From assembly GCA_003427395.1 (NCBI GenBank), contig BFEA01000335.1, forward strand, positions 511,531-543,619: a stretch of 32,089 nt of DNA, read 5' to 3'. Below are positions 29,401 to 32,089 of the stretch, piece after piece (position 1 is the stretch's first letter; each line of letters starts with the position of its first letter). Position numbers and translations under genes: made by a program. The notes beneath the pieces were generated by a model. The model was not told the DNA's origin. It made no database searches and saw only the letters and a program-made list of their open reading frames with translations. This DNA is from Chara braunii. Its lineage: Eukaryota > Streptophyta > Charophyceae > Charales > Characeae.

Positions 29401-31505
29401 GAACACACTAGTAACGCTAAGTAAAAGCCGAAAACCCCGAAGTGTGTTTCGGTAATGAAACACTGAATCTAGTATCGGACCTAACACACTAGAAACACCA
29501 GATGGAACTCGAAAACCCCGAAGTGTGTTTCGGTAACGAAACATCAAATCTAGGCTCGGATTAAACCTCGAAATGTGACTAAGTAAAACTCGAAAATACC
29601 GAACTATGTTTCGGTAACGAAACACCAAGTCCAGGCTCGGATAGAACACACTAGAAACAATAAGTAACACCTGAAAACCCCGAAGTGTGTTTAGGTAATG
29701 AAATACTGAATCTAGGTTGGGATATAACACACGGGAAACACTAAGTTAAACCCGAAAACATCGAAGTGTGTTTCAGTAATAAAACACCGAATCCAGGCTC
29801 GGATTAAACCTCGAAAAATGACTAAGTAAGACCCGAAAACCCCGAAGTGTGTTTCGGTAACGAAACACCGAATCTAAGCTCGGATATAACACACTAGAAA
29901 CACTAAGTAAAACCCGAAAACCCCGAAGTGTGTTTCCGTACCAAAACACCGAATCTAGGTTTGGATTACACCTCGGCAAATGATTAAGTAAAAACCAAAA
30001 ACCCCGAAGTGTGTTTCGGTAACGAAACAGCGAATCTAGGCTCGAATATAACACACTAGTAACGCTAAGTAAACCCCAAGGTGTGTTTCAGTAACGAAAC
30101 ACCGAATCTAGGCTCGAATATAACACACTAGAAACACTAGGTAAAACCCGAAAACGGCGAAGTGTGTTTTGGTAATGAAACACCGAATCGAGGCTCGAAT
30201 ATAACACACTAGAAACACTAAGTAAAACCCGAAAACCCCAAAGTGTGTTTAGGTAACTAAACACCGAATCTAGGCTGGGATATAACACACTGGAAACACT
30301 AAGTAAAACCCGAAAACCCCGAAGTGTGTTTCAGTAACGAAACACAGAATTTAGGTTCGAATTAAGCCTCGGAATATCACTTTGTAAAACCCGAAAACCC
30401 CGAAGTGTGTTTCGGTAACAAAACACCAAATCTAGGCTCGGATACAATACACTAGAAACACTTAGTAAAACCTGAAAACCCCGAAGTGTGTTTCGGTAAC
30501 AAAACACTGAATCTAGGCTCGGATTGAACCTCGAAATATGATTAAGTAAAACTCGTGAACCTCGAAGTGTGTTTCGGTAATGAAACACTGAATCTAGGCT
30601 CAGATATACTACACTAGAAACACTAGGTAAAACTCGAAAACCCCGAAGTGTGTTTCGGTGACATAACACCGAATCTAGGCTTGGATTAAACCTCGAAATA
30701 TGATTAAGTAAAACCCCAAACCCCGAAGTGTGTTTTAGTAACGAAACACTGAATCGAGGCTCAGATATAAGACACTAGAAACATTAAATAAAACCCGAAA
30801 ACCCGAAGTGTGTTTCGGTAACGAAACACCGAATGTAGGCTCGTATATAACACTCTAGAAACACTGAGTAAAACCTGAAAACCCCGACATATGTTTCGGT
30901 AACGAAACACCGAATCTAAGCTTGTATATAACAAACTAGAAACACTAAGTAAAACCCGAAAACCCCGAACTGTGGATCGGTAACGAAACACCGAATTTAG
31001 GCTCAGATATAACACACTAGAAACACTAAGTAAAACCTGAAAACCCCGAAGTGTGTTTCGGTAACGAAAGACCGAATCTAGGTTGGGATACAACACACTA
31101 GAAACACTAAGTAAAACCCAAAAACCCTGAAGTGTGTTTCGGTAACGAAAGTTGCGAAACACCGAATCTAGGCTCGGATTAAACCTCGAAATATAATTAA
31201 GTAAGACCCGAAAACCCCGTAGTGTGTTTCGTTAACGAAACATCGAATCTAGGCTCGGATATAACACACTAGAAACACTAACTAAAATACGAAAACCCCG
31301 AAGTGTGTTTCGGTAATGAAACACCGAATTTAGGTTCCGATAGAACACACTAGAAAGACTGAGTAAAACCCGAAAACTCTGAAGTGTGTTTCGGTAATAT
31401 GACTAAGTGAAACCCGAAAACCCCGAAGTTTGTTTCGGTAACAAAACACCAAATCTAGGCTCGAATGAAACTTTCTAAGAAAACAAAGTAAGACCCCGAA
31501 GTGTT
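20459..31505 (-). repeat. Satellite family 2, main block in reverse orientation, about 135 copies
   Basis: Spacing of 81 bp is directly visible, for example GATAT at 31,006 and GATAC at 31,087. A scaffold of about 60 bp is conserved, and a window of about 20 bp alternates between at least three subtypes: ATATAACACACTAGAAACAC; ATTAAACCTCGAAATATGAC; ATTACACCTCGGCATATGAT. Subtypes and private variants recur in order (higher-order structure). A hairpin GTGTTTCG-GTAA-CGAAACAC sits in most units. Open frames up to 289 residues are the 27-residue translation of the unit, not genes. One foreign insert lies at 22,604-22,703. The right edge fades at about 31,505. Confidence 0.97.
22604..22703. other. 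About 100-bp non-satellite insert inside satellite 2
   Basis: Satellite similarity stops after AAACCTCAAAATAT and resumes at about ACTAAAAACCGAAAACCCC. The insert ends in a GC-rich foldback (GCCGCC-A-GGCGGC) unlike the AT-rich surroundings. One forward frame is open throughout (SGLQAFFHMPHGEIEEATIG...), but the piece is too short to identify. No inverted repeat or target duplication is evident. Confidence 0.7.
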
Positions 31506-31640
31506 AAATATCAAATGAGCATATCTATGTTCGTCATACCATACATCACAGTTTTTTGACTCTTTTCGTTATAGATTCAGTGAAATATAAGTTATCCACT
31601 AACCATCTCTCCCCGTTTTATGTTACAACGTTCTAAAAAA
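31506..31640. other. Short AT-rich linker
   Basis: Follows the satellite edge. No gene or repeat recognised. Confidence 0.4.
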
Positions 31641-32089
31641 TGCGCTCGGTCGACTTACCTCTACAAAGGCATGTAAAAAGTTTCGCATGTTGGCTGGTAG
31701 CTCAGGAGGGATACGCCTACCTAAGGGTGGTGACAACTCCTTGGGTAAAGGTTAGTTGTTCCTCGCGACGTCCCGACCTGTCGCAGGGCATCGTGAAAGG
31801 TATAGCACGCGCTCACGGTCGGAGTGGTGACTGTTTTTTTTCAGACAAAACATCCTGCGTGACATGACCATGAGGTTCCGCGCTCCCTATCAGGCTGCGG
31901 GACCACTGCGCGCGACGCCGTCACCGGTTTTTTCCCCCTGCGGTTCTCAACCCATAACATCACTCTCCCTGCGGCCTAGTCGTTTGTCTTTTCTATCTCT
32001 TGCCTTCTTACTCCTGATTTCTTTGTCGTGCACAATTTGGTTATATACAGACTCTCGAGTGGCGGGATGTTATTTGAGACCCACCGGGG
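31641..32089 (-). repeat. Diverged second copy of the 3.3-kb hairpin-dense repeat, cut by the window end
   Basis: Reading the minus strand, this edge aligns with 3290-3520 in order: GGAGCGCGGAACC with GGCAGCGCGGGACC; GTCACGCAGGA with GTCATGCAGGA; CCCTGCGACAGG with CCCTACGACAAG; GTCGCGAGGAACAAC with CTACGCGAGGCACAAC; GTATCCCTCCTGAGCTACCAG with the matching block ending GAGCTACCAG. Similarity fades toward 31,640. Upstream sequence (31,930-32,089) has no counterpart at the first copy, where the Helitron remnant adjoins instead. A 75-residue frame at 31,640-31,867 has no recognised motif. Confidence 0.65.

Noticed and set aside
16769-31162. Many 60-289 residue frames with SLDSVFRYRNTLRGFRVLLS repeats
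   Set aside because: They are the 81-bp satellite unit (27 codons) read in one frame. They occur on both strands according to block orientation, start anywhere, are cut by stops at random, and have no gene context.
17100-31450. GGGGTTTT words as telomeric repeats
   Set aside because: The word occurs once per 81-bp unit in a longer monomer and is not tandemly iterated as in telomeres.
20459-31505. CRISPR-like appearance: conserved scaffold alternating with a ~20-bp variable window
   Set aside because: The variable window takes only a few recurring subtypes, the scaffold itself varies, and the context is eukaryotic satellite DNA without cas genes.

Overview
The window is non-coding, repeat-dominated eukaryotic DNA with no intact host gene that I can support. 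Evidence for a eukaryote, most likely an invertebrate animal, is the long (GT)n/(CA)n, (GATA)n, (TTGA)n and (TC)n(AC)n microsatellites, a decayed Helitron helicase, short inverted-repeat transposons with 8-bp target duplications, splice-like signals, and about 18 kb of tandem satellite. I cannot name the species.

Layout. 1-261 is the end of a short inverted-repeat transposon. 411-1240 holds unrecognised coding-like sequence on the minus strand. 1215-3280 (minus) is a Helitron Rep/helicase pseudogene with stops, frameshifts, an internal deletion and a nested 0.4-kb terminal-inverted-repeat element. 3290-4330 is a GC-richer block packed with perfect short hairpins; its first part has a diverged copy in opposite orientation at the right edge (about 31,640-32,089). 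4.4-5.6 kb holds two foldback repeats and more hairpins. 5641-8570 is satellite family 1 (82-bp unit, about 35 copies).

8.6-16.6 kb is a patchwork of microsatellites, short direct duplications, foldback elements, a transposon family (TIR CTAGGCTACCAG-like; two copies keep perfect 8-bp target duplications) and two possible minus-strand exons. A head-to-head pair of Tn5/Nextera mosaic ends at 9571-9605 inside a (GT)n tract is almost certainly a library or assembly artefact.

16,632-31,505 is satellite family 2 (81-bp unit, about 180 copies). Orientation changes twice, at 17,046/17,047 and 20,458/20,459. Families 1 and 2 are diverged relatives: the consensus units align over their whole length and keep a hairpin whose stem differs between families by paired changes. 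Family 2 has subtypes in recurring order (higher-order structure), a hairpin where several rearrangements map, and a CENP-B-box-like motif with one core mismatch. This satellite pair and the hairpin-dense repeat at 3.3-4.3 kb are the most interesting candidates. Nothing here forms an operon or pathway.
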